Shown: positions 38,235 through 45,913 of the stretch, in pieces | Position numbering within the stretch: the first letter of the stretch is position 1 | How the letters are laid out: every line of letters begins with the position of its first letter | Assembly (NCBI GenBank): GCA_964490725.1 | Contig: CAZBDU010000038.1 | Location: 1 to 46,101 of the forward strand | Reading direction: 5' to 3' | Length of the DNA stretch: 46,101 nt | DNA from: CAZBDU01 sp964490725 | Lineage (GTDB): Bacteria; Spirochaetota; Spirochaetia; SZUA-6; DRHE01 | Made by a program: the position numbers and the translations under genes | Notes under the pieces: model-generated | Seen by the model: the letters and a program-made list of their open reading frames with translations, nothing else | The model's database searches: none | Told to the model about the DNA's origin: nothing

Positions 38235-39326
38235 TCAGTAGTTGGTCCGGCCCAGCCAGCGTACTTTCCACTTCGGTCGCCGGCCCCGGATCAGGTCGTC
38301 CAGTAACAGCATTACCCAACCCCAGAACCTGCGCCGGATCAGCCGGAAAAACCACGGTTTGCGATGCCATCGATTGAACCACGAATCCGGACGGTTGTAG
38401 GGGCAGGCGGCGATGCAGGCCGAACAGTCGTCACGTTTCTGCTTGTCGTGGCCCCAGAAGGCCAGACACTTGCGCGGATCGATGACCCACTTGCGGACTC
38501 CCCGGACAACAACCTGCTCCCCCCGGGGAATCGCCTGGCTGGGGCACGCGCGCGCGCACTTCCTGCACAGCTCGCAGACCGGCCCGACTCCCAGATCCAC
38601 CGGTACGTCCGGCACAAGGGGAAGATCGGTGGTGACCGTGGAAATACGCACCCGGGGGCCCCACTCCCCGGTGATGAGAAGGCCCAGCCTCCCAAGCTCG
38701 CCGTTGCCGGCCTCCACGGCGATGGGGATCTGCAATACCTGCTCCTCTCGCTCGTGATGCGCCCGGGCGCCGTAGCCAAGCTCCCGGATGTACCCCGCCA
38801 GCTGGCAGGCCGCGACGGCGGCCTTGTTGTAGCTCAGGGCGCCCTCGCAGCCGTCGATGAAGCTGTTGGCTGCCTTGACCAGGTGGTAGTCGCGTTTGAA
38901 CACCATGGAGACAGCGTATGGGTGCTGGAGGTGAATCGGTGTGCCGTACTCGGGGCTGCGGGTCATGTACTCGTCGGCCCGATGGCTGGCAACGTAAGCC
39001 TGGTTGAGCGCGGCCACGCCCACGTGATCCGCACCCAGGAAGCGGGCAAATCCCTTGATCTCTTCGGTAAGAATCGCTGGCGCAGGCAGGTCGCTCCGCT
39101 GCGGATTGACCGGCCCGTCGACGGCGTTGGCGAGGTAGTAGGTGACGCAGTTTTCGGAACGGGGAATGCCCATGAGCATCCGGTAGCCCGGATCGTGCAC
39201 GGGGAGGTCTGCCCAGGCGCGGATCTTCTTGTCCGTCTCCAGTCCTGCCGCCGTACGAGGGAAGATGGAGTCCCGCTGATCGAACCTCTGCTGCCTCCCA
39301 ACAATCTCGGTCGCTCTCGGCCGCAT
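38235..39326 (-). CDS. Reductive-dehalogenase-like protein with two 4Fe-4S clusters
   Basis: A 363-residue protein starting at ATG 39326 (GGAGAAG 8 bases upstream). The corrinoid-domain style of RdhA and QueG relatives is visible: AACQLAGYIRELGYGARAH and GNGELGRLGLLITGEWGPRV. The C-terminal ferredoxin part has CELCRKCARACPSQAI and a second set, one Cys in RKCLAFWG followed 13 residues later by CSACIAACPYN. There is no Tat signal, so it is probably cytosolic, unlike respiratory dehalogenases. It is longer than QueG and lacks its C-terminal repeats. It could reduce a small organic molecule with low-potential electrons; an electron link to the AOR next door is inference. Confidence 0.85.
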   Translation of the reverse strand: MRPRATEIVGRQQRFDQRDSIFPRTAAGLETDKKIRAWADLPVHDPGYRMLMGIPRSENCVTYYLANAVDGPVNPQRSDLPAPAILTEEIKGFARFLGADHVGVAALNQAYVASHRADEYMTRSPEYGTPIHLQHPYAVSMVFKRDYHLVKAANSFIDGCEGALSYNKAAVAACQLAGYIRELGYGARAHHEREEQVLQIPIAVEAGNGELGRLGLLITGEWGPRVRISTVTTDLPLVPDVPVDLGVGPVCELCRKCARACPSQAIPRGEQVVVRGVRKWVIDPRKCLAFWGHDKQKRDDCSACIAACPYNRPDSWFNRWHRKPWFFRLIRRRFWGWVMLLLDDLIRGRRPKWKVRWLGRTNY

Positions 39327-39397
39327 TGCAACTTCTCCAGAGACAATTTCGCGTCGAAGCCGGCCGGGTGGCTCAGCCGCCCCGGACGCGGCGAGGA

Positions 39398-39423
39398 ACC
39401 GGCCGGCCATCCAGCCGGCCGGT
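39398..39423 (-). terminator. GC-rich hairpin after the second ABC operon
   Basis: A perfect 10-base inverted repeat, ACCGGCCGGC (39398-39407) and GCCGGCCGGT (39414-39423), with a 6-base loop. It lies 37 bases after the binding-protein stop on the minus strand and before the reductase gene. There is no T-run, so it is a weak or Rho-assisted terminator, or an mRNA 3'-end stabiliser. Confidence 0.55.
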
Positions 39424-39459
39424 CAAGGTGCGCCTGCTGCTTGAAGCGTTCGAGTGTGG

Positions 39460-40542
39460 CTATCGCTTCGGCTTTACGACCATCGTGGACGGCGGCCGCC
39501 AGCCTTCAGGGGCCCACACCTGGTAGCGCGGGAAATTGCGGATCGTCTCCCTGGTCATCTCGAGACCCGGGGTCCATACGTACTTGGGAACTTTGATCTC
39601 GCCGTTGAGCTTGCGGATGACCATGTTCAGAATGATGCGCGTATTCGTCAGGGAATAGCCGGTGACGCCGTAGTCGACCGATCCGTCTTCGATGTACGGG
39701 ATGGTCTCCTGAAAAGGATAGGCCACGCTCAGGAGAACCTTGTCCGTCAGCCTGCGCTCCCGCAGGGTGTTGGCCACACCGTGGGCCTGAGCTTCCACCA
39801 CAAAGAAGCCGCCAAGGTCCGGATAGGCGTTGAGGATGTTCTCGGCCAGTTGCTGCCCGATGGCCGGATCCTCGGAGTCCCCCCACTTCTCCGCCACCAG
39901 ATCGATCCCGGGGTAGTTCTTGAGCGCCGTATGCGACCCCTTGTTGATCGCTTCCGTGTAAGTGCTGCCCGGGGGGCCGGCCAGAATAGCGATCTTGCCG
40001 CGCCCTTTCAGGTTACGACACAGCCAGTCGGTGGCCCGGTAGCCGAAGTCGAAGTCGTTCTCGCAGATGTAGCCCGCGATCTTGTCGGTCATGGCCGCTT
40101 CTCCGGAAAAGAACACCGGGACCCTCCTGGCGACCCGCTCGGTGATCGCTGCCAGCCCTTCCGCGCTGATCGGCGCCACGATCAGGGCGTCCATGCGTTG
40201 GTTCACCAGGTTCTCGATCTGGCTAATCTGGCCCTGCAGATCGTCGTAGCCCTTGGCCGCCAGGATCGTGACGCCCACCCCCGTGGCCTCTGCTTCGGTC
40301 AGCCATCCGTAGACCGCGTTGACGAAGTACGGGCTCCCGAGAGAGGGTATGCTGATGCCGATCTTGTACGGCTTCTTCGGGACGGCCCTCTCCCAGGGCT
40401 CCCACAGGCGGGACCCCCAGGGATACACGTTCTCCGCCACGATTCCCTGCCAGTCGTCGTTGTACGGAGTCGCCACCGCCGCCATAGGCCCCAGCACGCC
40501 GCCGAGGATCAGGCAGACCAGAAGAACCTTGGACATGTGCAT
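39460..40542 (-). CDS. Sugar-type ABC transporter substrate-binding protein
   Basis: A 360-residue exported protein of the periplasmic-binding-protein I fold (ribose/TorT-like). The signal peptide VLLVCLILGGVLGPMAAVA likely cuts after AVA. The fold start YKIGISIPSLGSPYFVNAV and the block QRMDALIVAPISAEGL are typical. It starts at ATG 40542 behind GGAGG. It is the last gene of its operon, after the permease, which is unusual because binding proteins often come first. A short hairpin lies in the gap before it. Ligand unknown; the aminotransferase in the operon hints at an amino or keto sugar. Confidence 0.9.
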   Translation of the reverse strand: MHMSKVLLVCLILGGVLGPMAAVATPYNDDWQGIVAENVYPWGSRLWEPWERAVPKKPYKIGISIPSLGSPYFVNAVYGWLTEAEATGVGVTILAAKGYDDLQGQISQIENLVNQRMDALIVAPISAEGLAAITERVARRVPVFFSGEAAMTDKIAGYICENDFDFGYRATDWLCRNLKGRGKIAILAGPPGSTYTEAINKGSHTALKNYPGIDLVAEKWGDSEDPAIGQQLAENILNAYPDLGGFFVVEAQAHGVANTLRERRLTDKVLLSVAYPFQETIPYIEDGSVDYGVTGYSLTNTRIILNMVIRKLNGEIKVPKYVWTPGLEMTRETIRNFPRYQVWAPEGWRPPSTMVVKPKR

Positions 40543-40574
40543 GATCTGACCTCCTTCAGAGGATAGAGGATATC

Positions 40575-40595
40575 GGGGCGCTGCAAAAGCGCTCC
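40575..40595 (-). promoter_or_regulatory. Short hairpin between permease and binding-protein genes
   Basis: GGGGCGCT (40575-40582) can pair with AGCGCTCC (40588-40595) with one mismatch and a 5-base loop. It is inside a 65-base gap before the binding-protein ribosome site. It may protect a processed binding-protein mRNA. The evidence is only the dyad. Confidence 0.3.
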
Positions 40596-40607
40596 CTGAT
40601 TTTGCCC

Positions 40608-41567
40608 TCACCGGCTTCTCACCCTGTCGAGGACAATGGCAAACACGATGATGGCCCCGATTACTACCTGCTTGACAAAGGATGACACCCCCACAAGGTC
40701 GAAGCCGTTGGACAGCACGGACATGAACAACACGCCGATCATGGCCCCGCCAAGGTTTCCCGTTCCGCCCTTGAAGGTAACTCCCCCGACGACACAGGCG
40801 GCTATGGACTCCATCATGAGCGAGCCGCCAAGATTAGGCTGACCGGAGTTCACCCGGGAGGAGAGCATAGCGGCTGAGATGCCAGTCAGCAGTCCCGCAC
40901 CGCCGAACACCCACAGGATCGTGCGGCGGACGTTTACTCCAGCCAGGCGCAGCGCTTCCTGGTTACCTCCGACCGCGTAAACGTAGCGGCCGAAGCGCAT
41001 CCTGTACAGCACGAAATACATGATCGCAATCACGACGCCGGTGATAATCACCGGAACCGGGAAAGGGCCCACCTCGGAATAGGCCAGCTCCTGGTACATC
41101 CTCGGCAGCTCGTAAATGGTCAGACCCCTGGTGATGATCAGAGCCAGCCCATCGGCGATCGACATGGTTCCCAGGGTCATGGCAAAGGAATCGATCTTGA
41201 AGCGGCCGATGAAGAACCCGTTTAACAGACCCAGGGCCATACCGACGAACAGCGGAGTTATCCACCCCACCGCCGCGTTTGTCTGCTTGGCCACAACGGC
41301 GGCCACCACGCTGCACAGCCCGATCATCGCTCCCAACGAGATGTCGACACCGGCGGTGAGGATGACCAGCATCTGACCGCAGGCCACCAGAGCCAGGAAG
41401 CACGCCTGCCGCAAGATCGTGATTCCGTTCAGGAATGTAAAGAAGTTGGGATTGATGACGCCGAAGAAGGCGACCAGCGCGATCAATACAAACAAGAGCA
41501 TCCCCGTCTTCTTGTACACCACCCCCAAGGCGTTCATCGCCCTGTTGCGGCCAATTAGCTGCTCCAC
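40608..41567 (-). CDS. Sugar ABC transporter permease (RbsC-type)
   Basis: A 319-residue CUT2 permease, the only permease in this operon, so it would act as a homodimer like RbsC. The family blocks CGQMLVILTAGVDISLGAMIGL and VGGNQEALRLAGVNVRR are present with eight or more hydrophobic segments. The start is GTG 41567 preceded by AGGAGAAG. It lies 19 bases after the ATPase stop. Confidence 0.93.
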   Translation of the reverse strand: MEQLIGRNRAMNALGVVYKKTGMLLFVLIALVAFFGVINPNFFTFLNGITILRQACFLALVACGQMLVILTAGVDISLGAMIGLCSVVAAVVAKQTNAAVGWITPLFVGMALGLLNGFFIGRFKIDSFAMTLGTMSIADGLALIITRGLTIYELPRMYQELAYSEVGPFPVPVIITGVVIAIMYFVLYRMRFGRYVYAVGGNQEALRLAGVNVRRTILWVFGGAGLLTGISAAMLSSRVNSGQPNLGGSLMMESIAACVVGGVTFKGGTGNLGGAMIGVLFMSVLSNGFDLVGVSSFVKQVVIGAIIVFAIVLDRVRSR

Positions 41568-41586
41568 TCGCTTCTCCTGTTGCTTG

Positions 41587-43122
41587 CTACGCGGTCCGGC
41601 TCTGCTTGCCGCCGAAGGCGGATTGCAGGATCTCGTCCTCGGTGGCCTCGTCTCGATGAAACTGCCGGACGATCCTGCCTCTATACATCACCAGGATCCG
41701 GTCACTCATCGCCATGATCTCCGGCAGCTCGTAGGAGACGATGACCACCGAAGATCCTTCGCCCGTAAGGCGATTTATGAACTGGTAGATTTCGACCTTG
41801 GTGCCCACGTCGATCCCGGAGGTGGGCTCGCAGAACAGAAACACGCGGCCCCCGCGGCACAACGCCTTGGCGATGACCACCTTCTGCTGATTCCCGCCGC
41901 TCAAGGTCTCAACCAGGTAGGAGGAATCGGGAACCTTCACTCCCATGAGCTCGATAAAGCGCTCCACTTCGGAGGTGAGGCTCCCCCGGTCGATCAAGGT
42001 CAGAAGGTTGGCCGAAAACCTGGGCAGCGAGGCGATCGCGATGTTGTCGCGGACCGACATGGGCATGATCAGCCCCTCGTTCTTTCGGTCCCTGGGAATG
42101 TAGGACAGTTTCAGGTCCAGCGCAGCTTTCGGAGAGTATGCTGCCACACGCTTGAAGACGGAGCCGCTGGCCACCTCCACGCTTCCGGAGCCGTAGGGTG
42201 TGGCTCCGAAGACCGAGCGCAGGATCTCCTCGAAGCCGCAGCCGACCAAGCCGAAGAAGCCCAGTACTTCCCCCGCCCGGGCTTCGAAAGAAACCTCTTC
42301 GAAGTACCCGCGGCGGGTCAGGTCTTTCACCCGCAGAAGGGTCTGACCGGGCTTTCGCCTCACCTTGGGGTACTTGTTGGCTATATCCTTCCCGATCATA
42401 AGAGGGGTCAGCTCATCGATGCTCTTGACCGCGGCCAGCTCCAGTGTGTCCACGTACCTCCCGTTTCTAAGCACGGTAACTCGATCGCCGATGCTCTTCA
42501 GCTCAGCCAGTCGGTGGGAGATGTAGATGATTCCGGCACCGCGCTGCCGCAGGCGCCGGATGTTCCCGAAAAGGATATCGCTCTCACGGTCGGTGAGCGA
42601 CGCTGTCGGCTCGTCCAGGATCAGGATTCTGAGGTTGCGGTTGTTCATGGCCTTGATGATCGAAATCATCTTCTGCTCGCCCAGATTCAGCTCACCGACG
42701 ATGCGCCGGGGATCAATCGCGTAGTCAAAGCTCTTCAACAGCCGCCGGGTCTCCTCGATCTGCCGGTTCCGGTCGATCAAACCGCCCTTCGTCAGCTCGG
42801 CTCCGAGGTACATGTTTTCGGCGATCGACAGGTTCGGAACTGTGCTCAGCTCCTGAAAGATCGTGTAGATTCCCTGGACCTGGCCGTGGTGCGGGTCATC
42901 GATTTGCACCGGCCGACCGTCCAGCAGAATCTCTCCCTTGTCTCTCTGGTACACGCCGGCGAGTATCTTGATCAGGGTCGACTTGCCAGCACCGTTCTCT
43001 CCGATCAAGGAATGGACCTCCCCGGAGCGCAGCTCGAAGCTCACGTCTTCGAGAGCCACGACGCCCGGAAACGCCTTCACGATGTGCTGCATGGAGAGCA
43101 TCACGGTTCCAGACTCGCTCAT
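41587..43122 (-). CDS. Sugar ABC transporter double ATPase (RbsA-type) with altered second Walker B
   Basis: A 511-residue two-domain ATPase. Half 1: GENGAGKST, signature-like LNLGEQKMI and Walker B ILILDEPTA. Half 2: degenerate Walker A GLVGCGFEE, signature LSGGNQQKV and a Walker B reading VFLFCEPTSG, where Cys replaces the Mg-coordinating Asp while the catalytic Glu stays. The degenerate second Walker A is usual in the family; the Cys is not. It starts at ATG 43122. About 136 bases separate it from the aminotransferase; I see no extra gene there. Confidence 0.94.
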   Translation of the reverse strand: MSESGTVMLSMQHIVKAFPGVVALEDVSFELRSGEVHSLIGENGAGKSTLIKILAGVYQRDKGEILLDGRPVQIDDPHHGQVQGIYTIFQELSTVPNLSIAENMYLGAELTKGGLIDRNRQIEETRRLLKSFDYAIDPRRIVGELNLGEQKMISIIKAMNNRNLRILILDEPTASLTDRESDILFGNIRRLRQRGAGIIYISHRLAELKSIGDRVTVLRNGRYVDTLELAAVKSIDELTPLMIGKDIANKYPKVRRKPGQTLLRVKDLTRRGYFEEVSFEARAGEVLGFFGLVGCGFEEILRSVFGATPYGSGSVEVASGSVFKRVAAYSPKAALDLKLSYIPRDRKNEGLIMPMSVRDNIAIASLPRFSANLLTLIDRGSLTSEVERFIELMGVKVPDSSYLVETLSGGNQQKVVIAKALCRGGRVFLFCEPTSGIDVGTKVEIYQFINRLTGEGSSVVIVSYELPEIMAMSDRILVMYRGRIVRQFHRDEATEDEILQSAFGGKQSRTA

Positions 43123-43258
43123 TCCCGGCTCAACCCCTTCCTCGCCTCAGGTCAACCCGCACCGCCCCGGGCTGTTTTCTCAAGGTGTGAACTCCTGCGG
43201 GTGGATACTCCTTCCCTTCCCATCGCGACTCCGCTGAATCTGCCGGCCGCATTCGGCT

Positions 43259-44596
43259 TCAGGCCAGCCTCTTCACCTCCTTCAGAACCTCTTCGGTGAT
43301 GTTCAGGGTCTGGTCGATATCCTTCTCCGTATGGGCCGCCGAGATCGAGTACTCCTCGAACCAACCGGAGCCCATGGGGATCACGCCCTTGCTGAGCATC
43401 CCGTACCAGTACTCCCGCCACATAGCCTGGTTGCGCTGATTGGCCTGCCGGTAGGTGTGGGGAGTCTCCGGGACGAACTGGATGCCCCCCAACGGCCCTT
43501 CGTGAGTCACGCAGGCGGGCAACCGCAGGCGCCCGATGATTTCCTTGAGTCCCCCGGCGTACCGGTCCCCGAGAAGCTTCATCTCCCTGTACTTGTCCCT
43601 GGTCAGCACCTTCTGCAGACACGCCAGCCCCGCCGCCGCGGTCAAAGGATTGGCGTTGTAGGTGCCAAAATGCAGGGCCGGGCCGAGGGGACTGACCATC
43701 TCCATCAGGTCCCGCCGTCCTCCGAAGGCTCCCAGGGGCGTCCCGCCGCCGATCGCTTTGGCGAGGCACACCAGATCGGGCTCGATGCCGTACAGGTCGC
43801 AGGCCCCCCCGTAGGCGATCCGGCAACCCACTTTTACCTCGTCGAAGATCAGCAGCACGTTGTACTTGCGCGTCAACTTTCGCACCTCTTCGAGGTAGCC
43901 CGGGTCGGGTGGGATGACGCCGCCGTTGGTCATGCACGGTTCCAGGATGAAGCAGGCGATCTCCCCCTCGTGTTTCTTTAGCTGGTACTCCAGGCTCTCC
44001 AGGTGATTGAACTGCACCACATAGGTGTGCTGCCAGGCTCCGGCCGGGACTCCGGCGCTCTCCGCCACAGAGGTGGGCAGCCACGCGGGACCGGCGGGCA
44101 CGTTCGACGGCACTGCGGTCGAGACCAGCAGGACGTCGCTCGCACCGTGGTAAGCCCCTTCCGCCTTCAGCACCCCCATCTTCCTGGTGGCCGCCCGGGC
44201 CAGGCGTACGGCATACATCGTCGCCTCGACGCCCGACTGCGTGAAGCGCAGCATCTCCATTACCGGGTAGCGGCGGTTGATCTCTTCGGCCAGCTCGATT
44301 GCCTTGGGCCCCGGAAGGCCGTAGAGGGTCCCGTGTTTGGCCTGCTCAGCGATAGCAGCAGCGATGATCGGGTCTGCATGGCCGGCCACCATGGCGGCGT
44401 AGCACATGCAATAGTCGATGTACTTGTTCCCGTCCATGTCCCACACGTAGGCGCCTTTTGAGTCCTTCACGTAGATCGGATAGGGCGGCCAGAACTGGAT
44501 GGCGCTGCCTACCCCGCCTGGGATCCGGCGCTGCGCCCGCTTCGCCGCCTTGGCAGACTCGGGTGTCCTGTCGATGTAATCTTCGTAGAAGCCCAC
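43259..44596 (-). CDS. Class III aminotransferase (glutamate-1-semialdehyde aminomutase-like)
   Basis: A 445-residue PLP enzyme of fold-type I, HemL-like branch. Signatures: RIPGGVGSAIQFWPPYP, RFTQSGVEATMYAVRLAR, AYHGASD, LIFDEVKVGCR and the PLP Lys in CLAKAIGGGTPLGAFGG, then FGTYNANPLTAAAG. It starts at GTG 44596 with AAGGAC in front, 24 bases after tetR. Placement in a TetR-controlled ABC operon, not in a tetrapyrrole cluster, argues against haem synthesis and for catabolism of an imported amine or amino sugar. The substrate is unknown. Confidence 0.92.
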   Translation of the reverse strand: MGFYEDYIDRTPESAKAAKRAQRRIPGGVGSAIQFWPPYPIYVKDSKGAYVWDMDGNKYIDYCMCYAAMVAGHADPIIAAAIAEQAKHGTLYGLPGPKAIELAEEINRRYPVMEMLRFTQSGVEATMYAVRLARAATRKMGVLKAEGAYHGASDVLLVSTAVPSNVPAGPAWLPTSVAESAGVPAGAWQHTYVVQFNHLESLEYQLKKHEGEIACFILEPCMTNGGVIPPDPGYLEEVRKLTRKYNVLLIFDEVKVGCRIAYGGACDLYGIEPDLVCLAKAIGGGTPLGAFGGRRDLMEMVSPLGPALHFGTYNANPLTAAAGLACLQKVLTRDKYREMKLLGDRYAGGLKEIIGRLRLPACVTHEGPLGGIQFVPETPHTYRQANQRNQAMWREYWYGMLSKGVIPMGSGWFEEYSISAAHTEKDIDQTLNITEEVLKEVKRLA

Positions 44597-44620
44597 GCTT
44601 TGTCCTTGACTTGTGTTTGA

Positions 44621-45259
44621 TTAGTGCTCGTCGCGCTCGGCGAGCGCGGTTTTTCTGGTCGCTTCGGCGCGCTGCAGATGCTGCCAGATGATGCGGCGCA
44701 CCCCCTCCGCAGCGGCCCGCAACTCCTGGCTGTCCCCGTAGACCACCTTGTAGAGGTACAGCCCTTCAATGAACGAAACGATCTGGATCGCCAGGAGGTC
44801 AGGACGCAGACTCTCGATGCCCGCCTCCTCGGCGTACTCGGTAACAAGCTTGGAGATCACCGCCTGGTCGTGGTCGTAGACCATTTGAAAGCTCTCTCTG
44901 ACCCGTTCGTCACTCAAGGACAGATAGAACGCGCCGTAAAACACCTTGTTCTCCACCGCGGCCGGAAGCTCAAAGCTGAGGTTTTTCTCGAGGAACAGCT
45001 CGAGACGCTCCTTCGCCGTAGCCAGCTGCTCCATGCTGTCGAGGTAGGTGGTATCCATCTTCTGAATCATGTAGTCCACCAGGGATTGGATCAGCTCCAG
45101 CTTGTTGGCGAAGTAGTGCATGAGCAGGCTCGGAGCCACACCCATCTCCCGCCCGACGCTCTTCAGAGTCGCCCCCTCCAGACCGCTCTTGGCCACGACC
45201 TGATAGCAAGCCTCGAGGATTTCCCGCCGCCTGGTATCGGACTTAGCTTTCCTTCCCAT
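44621..45259 (-). CDS. TetR-family repressor
   Basis: A 212-residue regulator. The N-terminal helix-turn-helix is clear: RREILEACYQVVAKSG, then LKSVGREMGVAPSLLMHYFA. The rest is the helical ligand-binding domain. It is the first gene of the operon with the aminotransferase and ABC genes, all in one direction, so it most likely represses the whole operon and itself. A dyad that fits a TetR site lies between its promoter and start. The start ATG 45259 has no Shine-Dalgarno sequence. Confidence 0.95.
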   Translation of the reverse strand: MGRKAKSDTRRREILEACYQVVAKSGLEGATLKSVGREMGVAPSLLMHYFANKLELIQSLVDYMIQKMDTTYLDSMEQLATAKERLELFLEKNLSFELPAAVENKVFYGAFYLSLSDERVRESFQMVYDHDQAVISKLVTEYAEEAGIESLRPDLLAIQIVSFIEGLYLYKVVYGDSQELRAAAEGVRRIIWQHLQRAEATRKTALAERDEH

Positions 45260-45263
45260 ATTT

Positions 45264-45311
45264 TTGTTTCAACGATCAAACAATTTTATCCAATCGAACG
45301 ACCTCTGTCAA
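45264..45311 (-). promoter_or_regulatory. Promoter and operator of the TetR operon
   Basis: On the minus strand TTGACA (45311-45306) and TAAAAT (45288-45283) are 17 bases apart, an excellent sigma70 promoter. TTGTTT (45264-45269) and AAACAA (45278-45283) make a perfect inverted repeat with an 8-base spacer, covering the transcription start region. Its size suits a TetR dimer. Confidence 0.75.
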
Positions 45312-45540
45312 CGACTTTTTTTGCATGGGTGGGATCTCACGGATCGGTTTTTGTGGCATTGATTTGGGGGAGAAAAGGGGCTATCTACCCCCAAAGGGAG
45401 TGGGATGGGACAGCCATGAATCTAAAGGAACAAAGGTGTCTGGTCTCAGATAATCTTGTCTGTGATTGGCAGTTTTTCTCACGATAGTCTGGACAAAGGA
45501 CGAGATTTCTCGCATTAAGGTGACCAAAGAAAGAGGGGGT

Positions 45541-45911
45541 ATGCCGACTGTGTGGCTACAGGTCCCGGCGTACCCCCCGAGAATGGACACCTTCCTGATA
45601 CTGCATTTCGAGGTGGATTTCAAGACTTTCCAGCGCCTGGGCAAGGAATACCCCTGGCCACGGCTGGCGTGCTGCCCACGGTGTTGGGGCCGTCGCACGT
45701 AGGGTCACGGATGCGCGCTGCGGTATTTCGACGGCTACGCTCAGGTGCTGTGGATGAAGCGCTACCGTGTCCAAGCCTGCCGGGCGATCCACACCGCCCG
45801 ACCGACGGGCCACTGGCGGGGGTTCTGGGCTCCGTGGCGAGAGATCCTGGTTCGATGCTGCACAGGCTCAAGAAGGGGCGCTGGTTGTCCGGACCCTCTC
45901 GCCAGCGGCAG
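45541..45911 (+). pseudogene. Decayed zinc-ribbon, IS-associated protein
   Basis: Starts at ATG 45541 after GAGGGGG. It reads FEVDFKTFQRLGKEYPWPRL and ACCPRCWGRRT, then a TAG at 45700-45702. The same frame continues as GHGCALRYFDGYAQVLWMKR and ACRAIHTARPTGHW. Near 45850 the frame shifts by one base to LHRLKKGRWLSGPSRQRQWW. It resembles the small zinc-ribbon proteins encoded beside IS transposases (a DUF6431-like look, from memory). One expected zinc-ligand Cys before ACRAIH is Val-Gln instead. With a nonsense codon and a frameshift it is inactive. Confidence 0.55.
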
Positions 45912-45913
45912 TG

